A program made the translations under genes and the position numbers. Below, piece after piece: positions 53,792-61,464 of a DNA stretch of 64,000 nucleotides. This DNA is from Helicobacter sp. 11S02596-1 (GTDB lineage Bacteria; Campylobacterota; Campylobacteria; Campylobacterales; Helicobacteraceae). The notes below the pieces were generated by a model. That model saw only the letters and a program-made list of their open reading frames with translations, made no database searches and was not told the origin of the DNA. The stretch covers positions 1 through 64,000 of the forward strand of contig NZ_MLAM01000008.1 of the NCBI RefSeq assembly GCF_002272825.1. Direction: 5' to 3'. How positions within the stretch are numbered: the stretch's first letter is position 1; each line of letters begins with the position of its first letter.

Positions 53792-54910
53792 TTATCTCGT
53801 TTTTTCTAGCGTCTCAAAAAGCTCCAAAGCCTTTAATATCGCCTTATCCATATCATAATATTGGTATTGCCCCAGCCTCCCGATAAAATAAACATTTTTT
53901 AGCTCGCTTGCCTTGTGGGCGTATTTTTCATAGAGATTTTTGCTCGCTGGATTTGGCACAGGATAAAATCGCTCCAACCCTAGAGTATAGGCCTGAGGGT
54001 ATTCAAAAGAAACCACGCTATGGGGAGCATTTGGGGGGCATTTTTGATCCAAAAAATATTTGTATTCGACAATGCGTGTGAAGTCATAATTATTCGGGTA
54101 GTTGATCACACTCGCTTTTTGGAAATATTCTTTTGGGACTTTGAGAAAGTCAAATGCCAAACTCCGATAGGGCAATTCCCCAAAGCAATAATCAAAAAAT
54201 TCATCGATTCCCCCGCTATAAAATACCCGCTCAAACTCCCCGCTCGGCATTTCTTTGAAATCAGTCTGCAATGCTAGGGTAATCAGGGGATTTTCTATCA
54301 TTTTTTCACACATCTTGGTATAGCCCTCAAGCGGGATACCCTGAAATCTATCCTCAAAATAGCGATTGTCTTTGCCAATACGCACAGGCACTCGAGAAAG
54401 CACGGAGGTATCGAGATCTTGAGGCGCGCATTGCCATTGCTTCAATGTATAGTGATAAAAGATATTTTCATAAACAAAATCGCTCAAAAACTTTAATTCT
54501 TCTTGCGTGGTTAGCTCGGCAATGGAAACCTTGCTACCATAGGCATAGGTTTTTAGCAATTTTTCTTCCCATTCTTTTGCCATCGATTCAGGAAATAGCG
54601 TTGCTAGGGAGTTGAGATTAAAAGGCACAGGGACCAGTGCGCCTTTTACCAATGCCAAAACTTCGTGCATATAAGGATAAAAGCGTGTGAATCGCCGCAG
54701 ATATTCCCAGACCTTTGATATGTTGGTATGGAAGATATGTGCGCCGTATTTATGGACATTTACGCCATTATCATCGTAATCATAAATATTCCCGCCGATA
54801 TGATCACGCCTATCGATGATAAGAACCTCTTCTTTACACTCATTTGCCAGCCTCTCTGCTAGCACCAACCCCGAAATACCCGCACCAACGATAAGATTAC
54901 GCACTGCCAT
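53792..54910 (-). CDS. glf: UDP-galactopyranose mutase
   Basis: A 372-residue flavoenzyme with FAD motif LIVGAGISGLVLAERLA near the start, HKYGAHIFHT, and YTKMCEKMIENPLI and GRLGQYQYYDMDKAI at the C-terminus, all characteristic of Glf. It converts UDP-galactopyranose to UDP-galactofuranose. It implies galactofuranose in a surface glycan made by the neighbouring transferases. It lies 3 nt downstream of the antiporter gene. Confidence 0.96.
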   Translation of the reverse strand: MAVRNLIVGAGISGLVLAERLANECKEEVLIIDRRDHIGGNIYDYDDNGVNVHKYGAHIFHTNISKVWEYLRRFTRFYPYMHEVLALVKGALVPVPFNLNSLATLFPESMAKEWEEKLLKTYAYGSKVSIAELTTQEELKFLSDFVYENIFYHYTLKQWQCAPQDLDTSVLSRVPVRIGKDNRYFEDRFQGIPLEGYTKMCEKMIENPLITLALQTDFKEMPSGEFERVFYSGGIDEFFDYCFGELPYRSLAFDFLKVPKEYFQKASVINYPNNYDFTRIVEYKYFLDQKCPPNAPHSVVSFEYPQAYTLGLERFYPVPNPASKNLYEKYAHKASELKNVYFIGRLGQYQYYDMDKAILKALELFETLEKTR

Positions 54911-54913
54911 TTT

Positions 54914-56218
54914 TCACCCCAACACCATCGCACCCACAATGCCACCGATAAGCAAAGGGATGTTATAAGAAATAAATGTCGGCACGCAGGTATCCCAGAT
55001 GTGATTGTGTTGGCCATCGGCATTGAGCCCTGAAGTCGGTCCCATCGTGCTTGAAGATGCCGGAGAGCCCGCATCGCCCAAAGCCCCCGCAATACCAAGT
55101 AATAAAATCGTCGCTGGCGTGCCAAAGCCCAAAGCCACACACAACGGGCAATAAAATGCCGCAATCACAGGGATCGTCCCAAAAGAAGTGCCAATCCCTA
55201 GCGTGATAAGCAAGCCAATCGCAAGCATTAAAATCGCCCCGCCGAGCTTGCCACCGACTAAATCCGTAGTCGCAGAGACAAGCTCGCCAATCGCCCCGCT
55301 CTCTTTTAGCACTTCGCCAAATCCCGCAGCGATAAGCATTACAAAAGCGATGAAAGCCATCATCTTTAGCCCCTCATCCATCACCAAATCCATCTCATTC
55401 CATTCGATGACCTTGCCAAGCAACATCACAAGCAAGCCAATAAATGCCCCAAACGGCAAAGAACCCGTGTAGATCTGCACCCCAAAAGCCACCACCGCAC
55501 CCAAAAGCATAAAATAATCTTTAAATCCCAGTCGGATATTTTCTAGCTTTTGCACTTGGGCCTCTAAAATCTCCTCCCGATAAACACGGGGCTTGCGGTA
55601 AAGCACCAAAATAGCGATAATAAGCCCTATAAGCATACTCAAACCGCCAATCCACATCACGCTAGCGATATCTGAAAGCCCCACATCGATACCATTTTGT
55701 CGCATTTGATCCCGCAAAATCGTATGAAAAATCAATCCAAACCCCACAGGGATACTCACATACGGGGCTTCCAGCCCAAAGGTCAAGGCACACGCCACAG
55801 CCCGACGATCGATTTTAAGGCGATTCATCAAGCCCAAAAGTGGCGGGATAAGAATCGGGATAAAAGCGATATGCACGGGGATGAGATTTTGGGAAAAACA
55901 CGCAATAAATGCGATGAAAAAACACAGGAAAATCGCCTTGCCATCGATGAATTTTGCGATTTTATAAATCAATATTTTTGTGAGATTTCCCCGTGAGATC
56001 GCCACTGCCAAAGCACCCAAAAGCACATAACTCAAAGCGGTTTCAAGATTGCCTTTCATCCCGCTTATCATCACGCCCATCGTCTCGATCGCCCCCATCC
56101 CTGCGACCAAGCCCCCCACTAAAGAAGCTGCGATGATAGCAAGCATTACATTGAGGCGAAACAAACACAACACACACATCACCACCACAGCGATGACAAC
56201 AGGATTGAACACGATCAA
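54914..56218 (-). CDS. Na+/H+ antiporter family transporter
   Basis: A 434-residue protein with about 11-12 membrane helices. Repeated segments GLGIGTSFGTIPVIAAF-type (LITLGIGTSFGTIPVI) and ALGDAGSPASSSTMGPTSGL are typical of the NhaC-like/YuiF antiporter group. It corresponds by order to H. pylori HP0758, next to the aguB homologue. The substrate could be Na+/H+ or an organic compound; it is only family-level. It is followed closely by glf. Confidence 0.82.
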   Translation of the reverse strand: MIVFNPVVIAVVVMCVLCLFRLNVMLAIIAASLVGGLVAGMGAIETMGVMISGMKGNLETALSYVLLGALAVAISRGNLTKILIYKIAKFIDGKAIFLCFFIAFIACFSQNLIPVHIAFIPILIPPLLGLMNRLKIDRRAVACALTFGLEAPYVSIPVGFGLIFHTILRDQMRQNGIDVGLSDIASVMWIGGLSMLIGLIIAILVLYRKPRVYREEILEAQVQKLENIRLGFKDYFMLLGAVVAFGVQIYTGSLPFGAFIGLLVMLLGKVIEWNEMDLVMDEGLKMMAFIAFVMLIAAGFGEVLKESGAIGELVSATTDLVGGKLGGAILMLAIGLLITLGIGTSFGTIPVIAAFYCPLCVALGFGTPATILLLGIAGALGDAGSPASSSTMGPTSGLNADGQHNHIWDTCVPTFISYNIPLLIGGIVGAMVLG

Positions 56219-56230
56219 AACTATCTCCCC

Positions 56231-57112
56231 CTAATCACAAAATCTTTTTAAAATATCAGTATAAAAATCAATCCGCCTATCTCGCAAAAAGGGCCAAATA
56301 CGGCGCACTTCCTCGCATTTTTGCAAATCTATTTCTGCGGTGATGATAACATCATCTTCACTGCCCCCTATAGCCAACAGCTCCCCTTGAGGTCCAAAAA
56401 CAAAGCTCCCGCCCCAAAAACGAATGCCCTCCAAAACGCCCGATGGGTCTTTTTCAAACCCGACCCGATTCACCGCCACCACCGGGAGGGCATTAGCAAT
56501 GCTATGCCCCCGTTGCACCGCCGTCCAGGCTTCTTTTTGGCGTTCTTTCTCGCTGGGCTCATCACTATCAAACCAACCGATCGCTGTAGGGTAGATAAGG
56601 ATTTCTGCCCCTTTTAGTGCCATAATCCTAGCTGCTTCAGGATACCACTGATCCCAGCACACCAGCACACCCAGCTTCCCCACGCTTGTAGCGATGGGTT
56701 CAAAGCCCAGATCACCGGGCGTGAAATAAAATTTTTCATAAAATCCAGGATCATCAGGGATGTGCATTTTGCGATATTTCCCTGCGATACTGCCGTCTTT
56801 TTCGAACACAACAGCGGTGTTATGGTAGAGACCGCTAGTGCGACGCTCAAAGAGCGAAGTTACCAGCACCACATTGCATTCCTTTGCGACCTTGCCAAAA
56901 AACGCCACATCATTATCAAAATACGCCCCGTGCGAAAAATGTGCTACATCTTCGTTTTGGCAAAAATACTCACTGCAATGGAGTTCTTGCAAAACGACCA
57001 GATTTGCCCCGCCCACAGAGGCTTGCTCTATCATCGAGCGAGTGTGTGCCATCGTGGTGGCTCGGTCGTTTTTGAAGCTATGTTGCAAGCCAGCGAGTTT
57101 GATAGTTTTCAT
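56231..57112 (-). CDS. aguB: N-carbamoylputrescine amidase
   Basis: 293 residues from ATG (a TTG one codon upstream is in frame). Nitrilase-fold catalytic triad: glutamate in LQELHCSEYF, lysine in YRKMHIPDDPGF, cysteine in VLVCWDQWYPEAAR. The GYHNTAV-like GLYHNTAVVF and AVNRVG match AguB. It releases putrescine from N-carbamoylputrescine in the agmatine route. In the H. pylori order it is HP0757. The acidic small protein gene ends 3 nt before it. Confidence 0.92.
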   Translation of the reverse strand: MKTIKLAGLQHSFKNDRATTMAHTRSMIEQASVGGANLVVLQELHCSEYFCQNEDVAHFSHGAYFDNDVAFFGKVAKECNVVLVTSLFERRTSGLYHNTAVVFEKDGSIAGKYRKMHIPDDPGFYEKFYFTPGDLGFEPIATSVGKLGVLVCWDQWYPEAARIMALKGAEILIYPTAIGWFDSDEPSEKERQKEAWTAVQRGHSIANALPVVAVNRVGFEKDPSGVLEGIRFWGGSFVFGPQGELLAIGGSEDDVIITAEIDLQKCEEVRRIWPFLRDRRIDFYTDILKRFCD

Positions 57113-57115
57113 CAA

Positions 57116-57283
57116 TCAATCTTCTTCGTATTCTTCATCAGCGCTTTCATAGTCATCGTCATCATAACCACTGTATGAGGGTGTTTCATCATCATCGTCA
57201 TCATAATCGGGATAATCTTCATCAAAACCCTCATCATCGATTTCATCATCGCCATACATTCGATAAACATAAGGTTCTAGCAT
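57116..57283 (-). CDS. Small highly acidic protein (55 aa)
   Basis: Begins MLEPYVYRMYGDDEID and consists almost only of Asp, Glu, Tyr, Gly, Ser and Pro, with no lysine and two arginines near the start. It is probably disordered. It corresponds by position to HP0756 of H. pylori between the TcdA and AguB genes, which supports a real gene in spite of its low complexity. It starts 10 nt after tcdA and ends just before aguB. The function is unknown; cation, polyamine or protein binding would fit its charge. Confidence 0.75.
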   Translation of the reverse strand: MLEPYVYRMYGDDEIDDEGFDEDYPDYDDDDDETPSYSGYDDDDYESADEEYEED

Positions 57284-57292
57284 TGTTGTCTC

Positions 57293-58006
57293 CTATCTCA
57301 AAATATCTCTAATGACTTCGCTTCCCATCTGCAAACCAAAGCTTCCCGTTACCGCACTAAAGCTACCTAAAGGTTTGCATTTTGGATTTTCGGGACTAAA
57401 TATTACCTTAAAATCACCACAAAAACCCTCTTTTTTTAACAATTCCCTGAATTTTCTGGCAAATTTATCGCCATAACTTTTCCAAACAGAATCCACTTTG
57501 ATTTCTAAAGGATTGAGTTTTTTCGCACTCCCTGTCGAGCTGATGTAGCTCCCATAGGGCATTGAGGCGCATTTTTTTGCCAAAGCGACTTTTGCAGGGA
57601 TATCATCAATCGCATCGATGACATAATCGTATGCCGTGCAATCAAAATCTTTTAAAAAATCATCATCGACACGCTTTTGGATGGGCGTTATCCCCGGATA
57701 GATTTCAGACAAAACCATCACCTTGCTTTCCCCAACTCTATGCGAGCCGATTTGTCTGTTTTGATTGGTAATGTCAAATATATCTTTATCTACGATACTA
57801 ATATGCCCAATCCCCGTGCGATAGAGGCAATCGAGTGCAAATCCCCCGACACCGCCGACACCAAAAATAATCAATCGCTTATCCCTAAAGCGCTCAAAAT
57901 CTTGCCCAAACAAAAATCTTGTGCGTGTGAATCTGTCTTCTGTGGGATTTTGTTCTGTCGCATTGTCTTTTATGGGATTTTTTGGGTCATTGGCTTTCCC
58001 TTGCAT
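57293..58006 (-). CDS. tcdA: tRNA threonylcarbamoyladenosine dehydratase TcdA
   Basis: 237 residues from the ATG behind AAGGAAAG (MQGKANDPKNPIK); a longer frame to 58081 lacks an SD. E1-like adenylation fold: IIFGVGGVGGFALDCLYRTGIGHI, DITNQNRQ, YDYVIDAIDDIPAKV and the C-terminal GSFSAVTGSFGLQMGSE. TcdA cyclises t6A37 in ANN-decoding tRNAs. MoeB or ThiF functions are alternatives for E1-like proteins, but the C-terminus fits TcdA. It is HP0755 by position. Confidence 0.88.
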   Translation of the reverse strand: MQGKANDPKNPIKDNATEQNPTEDRFTRTRFLFGQDFERFRDKRLIIFGVGGVGGFALDCLYRTGIGHISIVDKDIFDITNQNRQIGSHRVGESKVMVLSEIYPGITPIQKRVDDDFLKDFDCTAYDYVIDAIDDIPAKVALAKKCASMPYGSYISSTGSAKKLNPLEIKVDSVWKSYGDKFARKFRELLKKEGFCGDFKVIFSPENPKCKPLGSFSAVTGSFGLQMGSEVIRDILR

Positions 58007-58046
58007 TTCTTTCCTTTTAGTTTTTGTCCTCTTAATTTTTGGTATG

Positions 58047-58052
58047 ATTTTA
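58047..58052 (-). promoter_or_regulatory. Putative tcdA -10 element
   Basis: TAAAAT after TGA on the minus strand, about 40 nt upstream of the chosen tcdA start, in the divergent gap with the binding-protein gene at 58122. Confidence 0.4.
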
Positions 58053-58121
58053 TCATATTCCAACCCCTGCGAGAGATTCAAAAATGGGTGGCGAAAATGA
58101 CTGATTTAAAAGGCTAAAACT

Positions 58122-59114
58122 ATGAAAAAATTGTTTTTATTGTTATTTTTAGGTGCTATAAGCTTATTTGCGGCAAATCCAACACATAATGGCGACATCG
58201 TAGTCAAGGATTATTTTGGGACCCAAACGTTCAAAGAACCCATCAAACGGGTGATTTATCTAGGCAGCTATGCTGAAGTGCCTGCTATGCTCGGGATTTG
58301 GGACAAGGTCGTGGGGATGTCAGCTTATGGCTTCAAAAGCGACATTGTCAAAGCCACCGCAAAAAATCTTGATAACATCAGAAAGCTAAGCGATGATCAT
58401 TATGCAGCGCTAAATATCGAAGAACTCAAAGCCCTTTCCCCTGATGTTATCATCACCTACGTAGGCAATCCCCAAGCCGTCGAGTTTGCCAAAAAATTTG
58501 GGATTGCTTTTTTGTCATTTCGAGATAGGAGCGTGCAAGGTATCATCGATAATATCGCTGTGCAAGCAAAAGTCCTCCAAAAAGAATCCGAAGCAAAAAG
58601 CAAAATCGCCAAGATGAGAGAAATCCTCGCCCTCATCGAAGAAAAAACAAGCCCTATTAAAAACAAAAAACGTGTGATTGAGATTTTTCACAAACCCAAT
58701 CAAATCAGCGGAAAAAACAGCTTGGATTCAGATATTTTGGCAAGTGCGGGCGTGGAAAATATAGGCTTACGCTATGTCGATAACGGGCGTGCAGAAATCA
58801 GTCTGGAAAAAATCATCGCAGAAAATCCCGAAATCATTTTTATCTGGTGGCTAAGCCCGTATAACCCCAAAGATTTGCTTGATAACCCGCAATTCCAAAC
58901 TATCACTGCCATCAAAAACAAACAAGTCTATAAGCTCCCCCCTATCGATATTGGCGGACCTAGAACGCCCCTTATATCGCTCTTTGTCGCTTCAAAAGCC
59001 TACCCTGAAGCGTTCAAAGACATTGATATTAATGCGGTTTTGAAAGATTATTACCAAAGTGTCTTCGACCTTGATGACACAAAGATTGCGCCGTTTTTGT
59101 GGGAACACAAATAA
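58122..59114 (+). CDS. FecB/CeuE-type ABC transporter substrate-binding protein
   Basis: A 330-residue periplasmic protein with a signal peptide ending near LFAANP and no lipobox. The class III binding-protein fold has two lobes: KRVIYLGSYAEVPAMLGIWDKVVG and SPDVIITYVGNPQAVEF, and in lobe 2 SLDSDILASAGVENIG and ENPEIIFIWW. The family binds ferric chelates, cobalamin or nickel complexes; H. pylori homologues (CeuE) are linked to nickel and iron. No permease or ATPase gene is adjacent. A broken copy of its 3' end lies at 60.0 kb. Confidence 0.88.
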   Translation: MKKLFLLLFLGAISLFAANPTHNGDIVVKDYFGTQTFKEPIKRVIYLGSYAEVPAMLGIWDKVVGMSAYGFKSDIVKATAKNLDNIRKLSDDHYAALNIEELKALSPDVIITYVGNPQAVEFAKKFGIAFLSFRDRSVQGIIDNIAVQAKVLQKESEAKSKIAKMREILALIEEKTSPIKNKKRVIEIFHKPNQISGKNSLDSDILASAGVENIGLRYVDNGRAEISLEKIIAENPEIIFIWWLSPYNPKDLLDNPQFQTITAIKNKQVYKLPPIDIGGPRTPLISLFVASKAYPEAFKDIDINAVLKDYYQSVFDLDDTKIAPFLWEHK

Positions 59115-59118
59115 TGGC

Positions 59119-59928
59119 TTAAAAAACATATTGATAGGTCAGCATACCCGCATTCAGGCTACTGGTATATTGGGTTTGAATACCCGAATTATCGTGTTTC
59201 AAGCCTCCAAAAATACGAATCGCCCCTAATTGAATCTGGGAGTGACCAAAGGCTAAACTTATTCCAAAAGGAATCCTATAAACAAGATGTCTTTTGATTT
59301 TTATAGTGTAGGATTTAGTCAAATAAGTCGCAGCATAGGAAGCATAATCCTTATTGGGTAGAACCCATCCAAACCCCGCCCCGCCATAAATACCCAAAGC
59401 AACCTTGCCTAATGGGATTTGAAGCAACAATTCCCCATTAGCACCCAAATGAACTCCCCCAATATATCCTCCATCAATAGAACCCCTCAATCCAAAAAAA
59501 TCACCCAACATCTTTTGAACCCCGAACTTCAGTAAAACCGCAGACCCATTGATTGTATATCCTGATGTGTATAAAAGCGGGATTGGTGAAAATAAAACGG
59601 AAGTTTTTCCAGTAAAGCCCCCAAGACCAATTGAAAAAAACTTCCCTGTCTGTTTGTCTTTAAGCGTTGCTAACTTGGATGGGGGATTTTTCTGTTTTTC
59701 AGAGGGGCTAGGGGCTTGTTGATTTGAAGCCTCTTGACTTGAATTTTCTTGATTCTTTTTGGATTCTATTTTCCCTGTTGTTTTTTGAGTATCTTGTTGT
59801 TTTTTGAGGAGTTCGATTTGTTTTTGGAGTTTTTCTATTTTAGAAGATATATCTATTTCTTGAGCATATAAGTTACCCGTCGCCAAAAAATAAATAATCA
59901 TTTGCAGTAGCAATCTAACAATCTTCAT
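59119..59928 (-). CDS. Putative outer-membrane protein with coiled-coil N-terminus
   Basis: A 269-residue protein. A signal peptide (about 1-22, ending LYAQE) is followed by a short coiled coil (SSKIEKLQKQIELLKKQQ), a Ser/Gln/Pro-rich linker (about 50-85) and a glycine-rich beta-barrel (GLGGFTGKTSVLF ... GIYGGAGFGWVL) ending in LTYQYVF, a typical terminal strand. It is convergent with the binding-protein gene and flanked by the 3' end of that gene and its partial duplicate. The family is not recognised. Confidence 0.8.
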   Translation of the reverse strand: MKIVRLLLQMIIYFLATGNLYAQEIDISSKIEKLQKQIELLKKQQDTQKTTGKIESKKNQENSSQEASNQQAPSPSEKQKNPPSKLATLKDKQTGKFFSIGLGGFTGKTSVLFSPIPLLYTSGYTINGSAVLLKFGVQKMLGDFFGLRGSIDGGYIGGVHLGANGELLLQIPLGKVALGIYGGAGFGWVLPNKDYASYAATYLTKSYTIKIKRHLVYRIPFGISLAFGHSQIQLGAIRIFGGLKHDNSGIQTQYTSSLNAGMLTYQYVF

Positions 59929-60016
59929 TATAAACCTTTTATTAAAGTTAAAAACAACTATTATAATTAAAAATTTATTATAAACTATTTAGCCAAAAAC
60001 CTTTTGCTATCAAAGT

Positions 60017-60113
60017 GAAGCGTTCAAAGACATCGATATTATTGCGGTTTGAGAGATTATTACCAAAGTGTCTTCGACCTTGATGACACAAAGATTGTGC
60101 CGTTTTTGTGGGA
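60017..60113 (+). pseudogene. Partial duplicate of the 3' end of the FecB/CeuE-type gene
   Basis: Positions 60017-60113 closely repeat the last 97 or so bases of the binding-protein gene (59018-59110 region: GAAGCGTTCAAAGACAT ... CGTTTTTGTGGGA). One T is missing in GCGGTTTTGA, which shifts the frame, and a few substitutions are present. It has no start codon and is a non-functional fragment. The rest of 59929-60250 is A/T-rich without another gene. Confidence 0.85.
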
Positions 60114-60251
60114 GTGATGTGGTAATAATGTAGCGATGAAGAGATTTTGGATTCCAAAAAGCTTCAAAACCCAAAATTGGGAATGAAGCTACCAAAATAA
60201 ATTAAAAAATAATCTTACAAAAATAGTTTGAGGAGAAATAAAAAGTTCTTA

Positions 60252-60328
<77 letters not shown>

Positions 60329-60350
60329 ACATAAATGCTCTATTAGAATG

Positions 60351-60425
60351 TGGCTGGGGTAAAAGGATTCGAACCTCTGAATGCCTGGACCAAAACCAGG
60401 TGCCTTACCGCTTGGCGATACCCCA
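60351..60425 (-). tRNA. tRNA-Gln (UUG)
   Basis: A 75-nt cloverleaf starting TGGGGTATCGCCAAG, the typical glutamine D-arm sequence, with anticodon loop TTTTGGT (anticodon TTG) and encoded CCA. It is upstream of tRNA-fMet in one unit. Confidence 0.96.
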
Positions 60426-60466
60426 ATAAATCATCAAAAATAATGAAAAACTTGTTTAAGGGCAGA

Positions 60467-60472
60467 ATTATA
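60467..60472 (-). promoter_or_regulatory. tRNA-Gln/fMet promoter -10
   Basis: TATAAT on the minus strand, 42 nt before the tRNA-Gln 5' end, preceded by TGAT. Confidence 0.6.
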
Positions 60473-60534
60473 ATCATTTTAGAAAAAATTGTCAATAAAT
60501 CCTAAGGGTTATCTTCTGCTTGGCGTTTATTATC

Positions 60535-61178
60535 CTTAGAAACTTATCTCGAATACACAAGCATAGCAATACGCCTAAAAAACGGGCTTTGCCCGTTTGA
60601 GTGGTCTTCAGATTCGGGCTTTAACCCAAATCGATTTCAAATTAATGAGGCTTACGCCTTTTAAGGGGAAGGGGGGCTAGCTGTCCGCTATGCTCCTATC
60701 GGAGCATAAACGCATCGGCGTGTGAGGCTACCAGAGCCAAGCAGTTGGCTTTTTTAAGGTTTGGGCGTCCGGTATGCTCCTAAAAGTCGCATAGAACCAT
60801 CGCCGTGCGAGCCTAAAAAAGATAAGCAGTTATCTTTTTTAACAGCTCTCCTCCTCACGAAGTCCGCCCAGATTCGACCCACCCACCCATAAAGGGCGGG
60901 TCAAAAACCCACTGCACGCCCCCTTAGTGGTTCAGATGACAGGGCGTAGCTAGCTTGGGTTTGCTAGCAATTCGAGACTTTCAAACCTTAGAAACTGGGT
61001 TGATGGGGCAAGCGTTAGCTTGACCATAACTCGGGTGGGTGGGTGAAAATCCTTTAGGAATGGAAAGAGGCTTTGCCTCTTGGAATGGTCTTCAGATTCA
61101 CGTTAGTGAATCGAATAGAAAACAATGAAGTGGTCTTCAGATTTGATTTATCGAATCGAGTTCAAGGAATATTAAGGT
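60535..61178. repeat. Mosaic intergenic repeat cluster R5
   Basis: Hairpins beside GGTCTTCAG at 60611-60632, 61095-61112 (GATTCAC arms) and 61140-61157. Paired hairpins AAACGGGC/GCCCGTTT near 60590 and AAGAGGC/GCCTCTT near 61065. AAGCAGTT palindromes near 60735 and 60820. GCAAGC/GCTTG inside GGGTTGAT...ATAACTC near 61000. Positions 60745-60907 are repeated almost exactly at 61556-61719 in R6. No gene is present. Confidence 0.8.
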
Positions 61179-61180
61179 GT

Positions 61181-61214
61181 AAAAACCCCGCCCTGTTGAT
61201 GAGGCAAAGCGGGG
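61181..61214 (-). terminator. Intrinsic terminator of the small-peptide transcript
   Basis: On the minus strand CCCCGC...GCGGGG (stem arms 61214-61209 and 61191-61186) is followed by TTTTT (61185-61181). It lies about 22 nt after the peptide stop codon. Confidence 0.75.
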
Positions 61215-61236
61215 AAAAACGAAATGATAAGAACGG

Positions 61237-61311
61237 CTATTTTTTAAACAACTCACGAATCTCTTTGAGAAGAAGCATAAGCGTCAAAATAGCAATGATG
61301 AAGTTTTTCAT
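61237..61311 (-). CDS. 24-residue hydrophobic/basic peptide, candidate type I toxin
   Basis: ATG at 61311 with GGAG 6 nt upstream; stop TAG at 61237. The peptide starts MKNFIIAILTLMLLL and ends KEIRELFKK, that is, a short membrane-spanning helix with a basic, amphipathic tail, as in type I toxins. It has its own promoter, a structured leader that hides the SD, and a 3' terminator. Size and transcript layout recall the AapA/IsoA modules of H. pylori, but the peptide sequence itself is not one I recognise. Toxicity is inferred. Confidence 0.65.
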   Translation of the reverse strand: MKNFIIAILTLMLLLKEIRELFKK

Positions 61312-61450
61312 TGCGGTCTCCATAGTAGGTTTCCCGCCCGCCCCAGCCAAAAAAAAACCCGACACTTTCGTATCGGGCTTTTACCTACTATGGTCCTATC
61401 TATTTCGTTTTTATAAGACTATCTGAATCCATCACAATCCAGATGGTCCG
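61312..61450 (-). promoter_or_regulatory. Structured leader of the small-peptide transcript
   Basis: Reading the minus strand: a 5' stem-loop (61448-61417) pairs GACCATCTGGATT with GGATTCAGATAGTC, about 13 bp with two wobbles and one mismatch. Then CCATAGTAGGT (61393-61383) pairs perfectly with ACCTACTATGG (61330-61320). The second arm ends in the GG of the GGAG SD, so ribosome binding would be blocked in the folded state. The intrinsic terminator hairpin lies between the two arms. Confidence 0.65.
61349..61377 (-). terminator. Intrinsic terminator inside the leader
   Basis: CCCGATAC-GAAA-GTGTCGGG (minus strand 61377-61358) followed by nine T (61357-61349). On the minus strand the stem is fully paired with one G-U; on the plus strand it has one C-A mismatch and only CTTTTA after it. 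Termination should be mainly on the peptide's own strand, giving an RNA of about 95 nt that stops before the peptide. Confidence 0.75.
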
Positions 61451-61456
61451 ATTATA
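61451..61456 (-). promoter_or_regulatory. -10 of the small-peptide locus
   Basis: TATAAT preceded by TGT on the minus strand (extended -10 form), placing a transcription start near 61444-61447, exactly at the base of the 5' stem-loop. Confidence 0.65.
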
Positions 61457-61464
61457 ACATAAAA

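Noticed and set aside
61285-61290. Plus-strand antisense promoter (CAAAAT) inside the 24-residue peptide frame
   Set aside because: Only four of six bases match the -10. It is the right place for an IsoA-like RNA but too weak to list as a feature.
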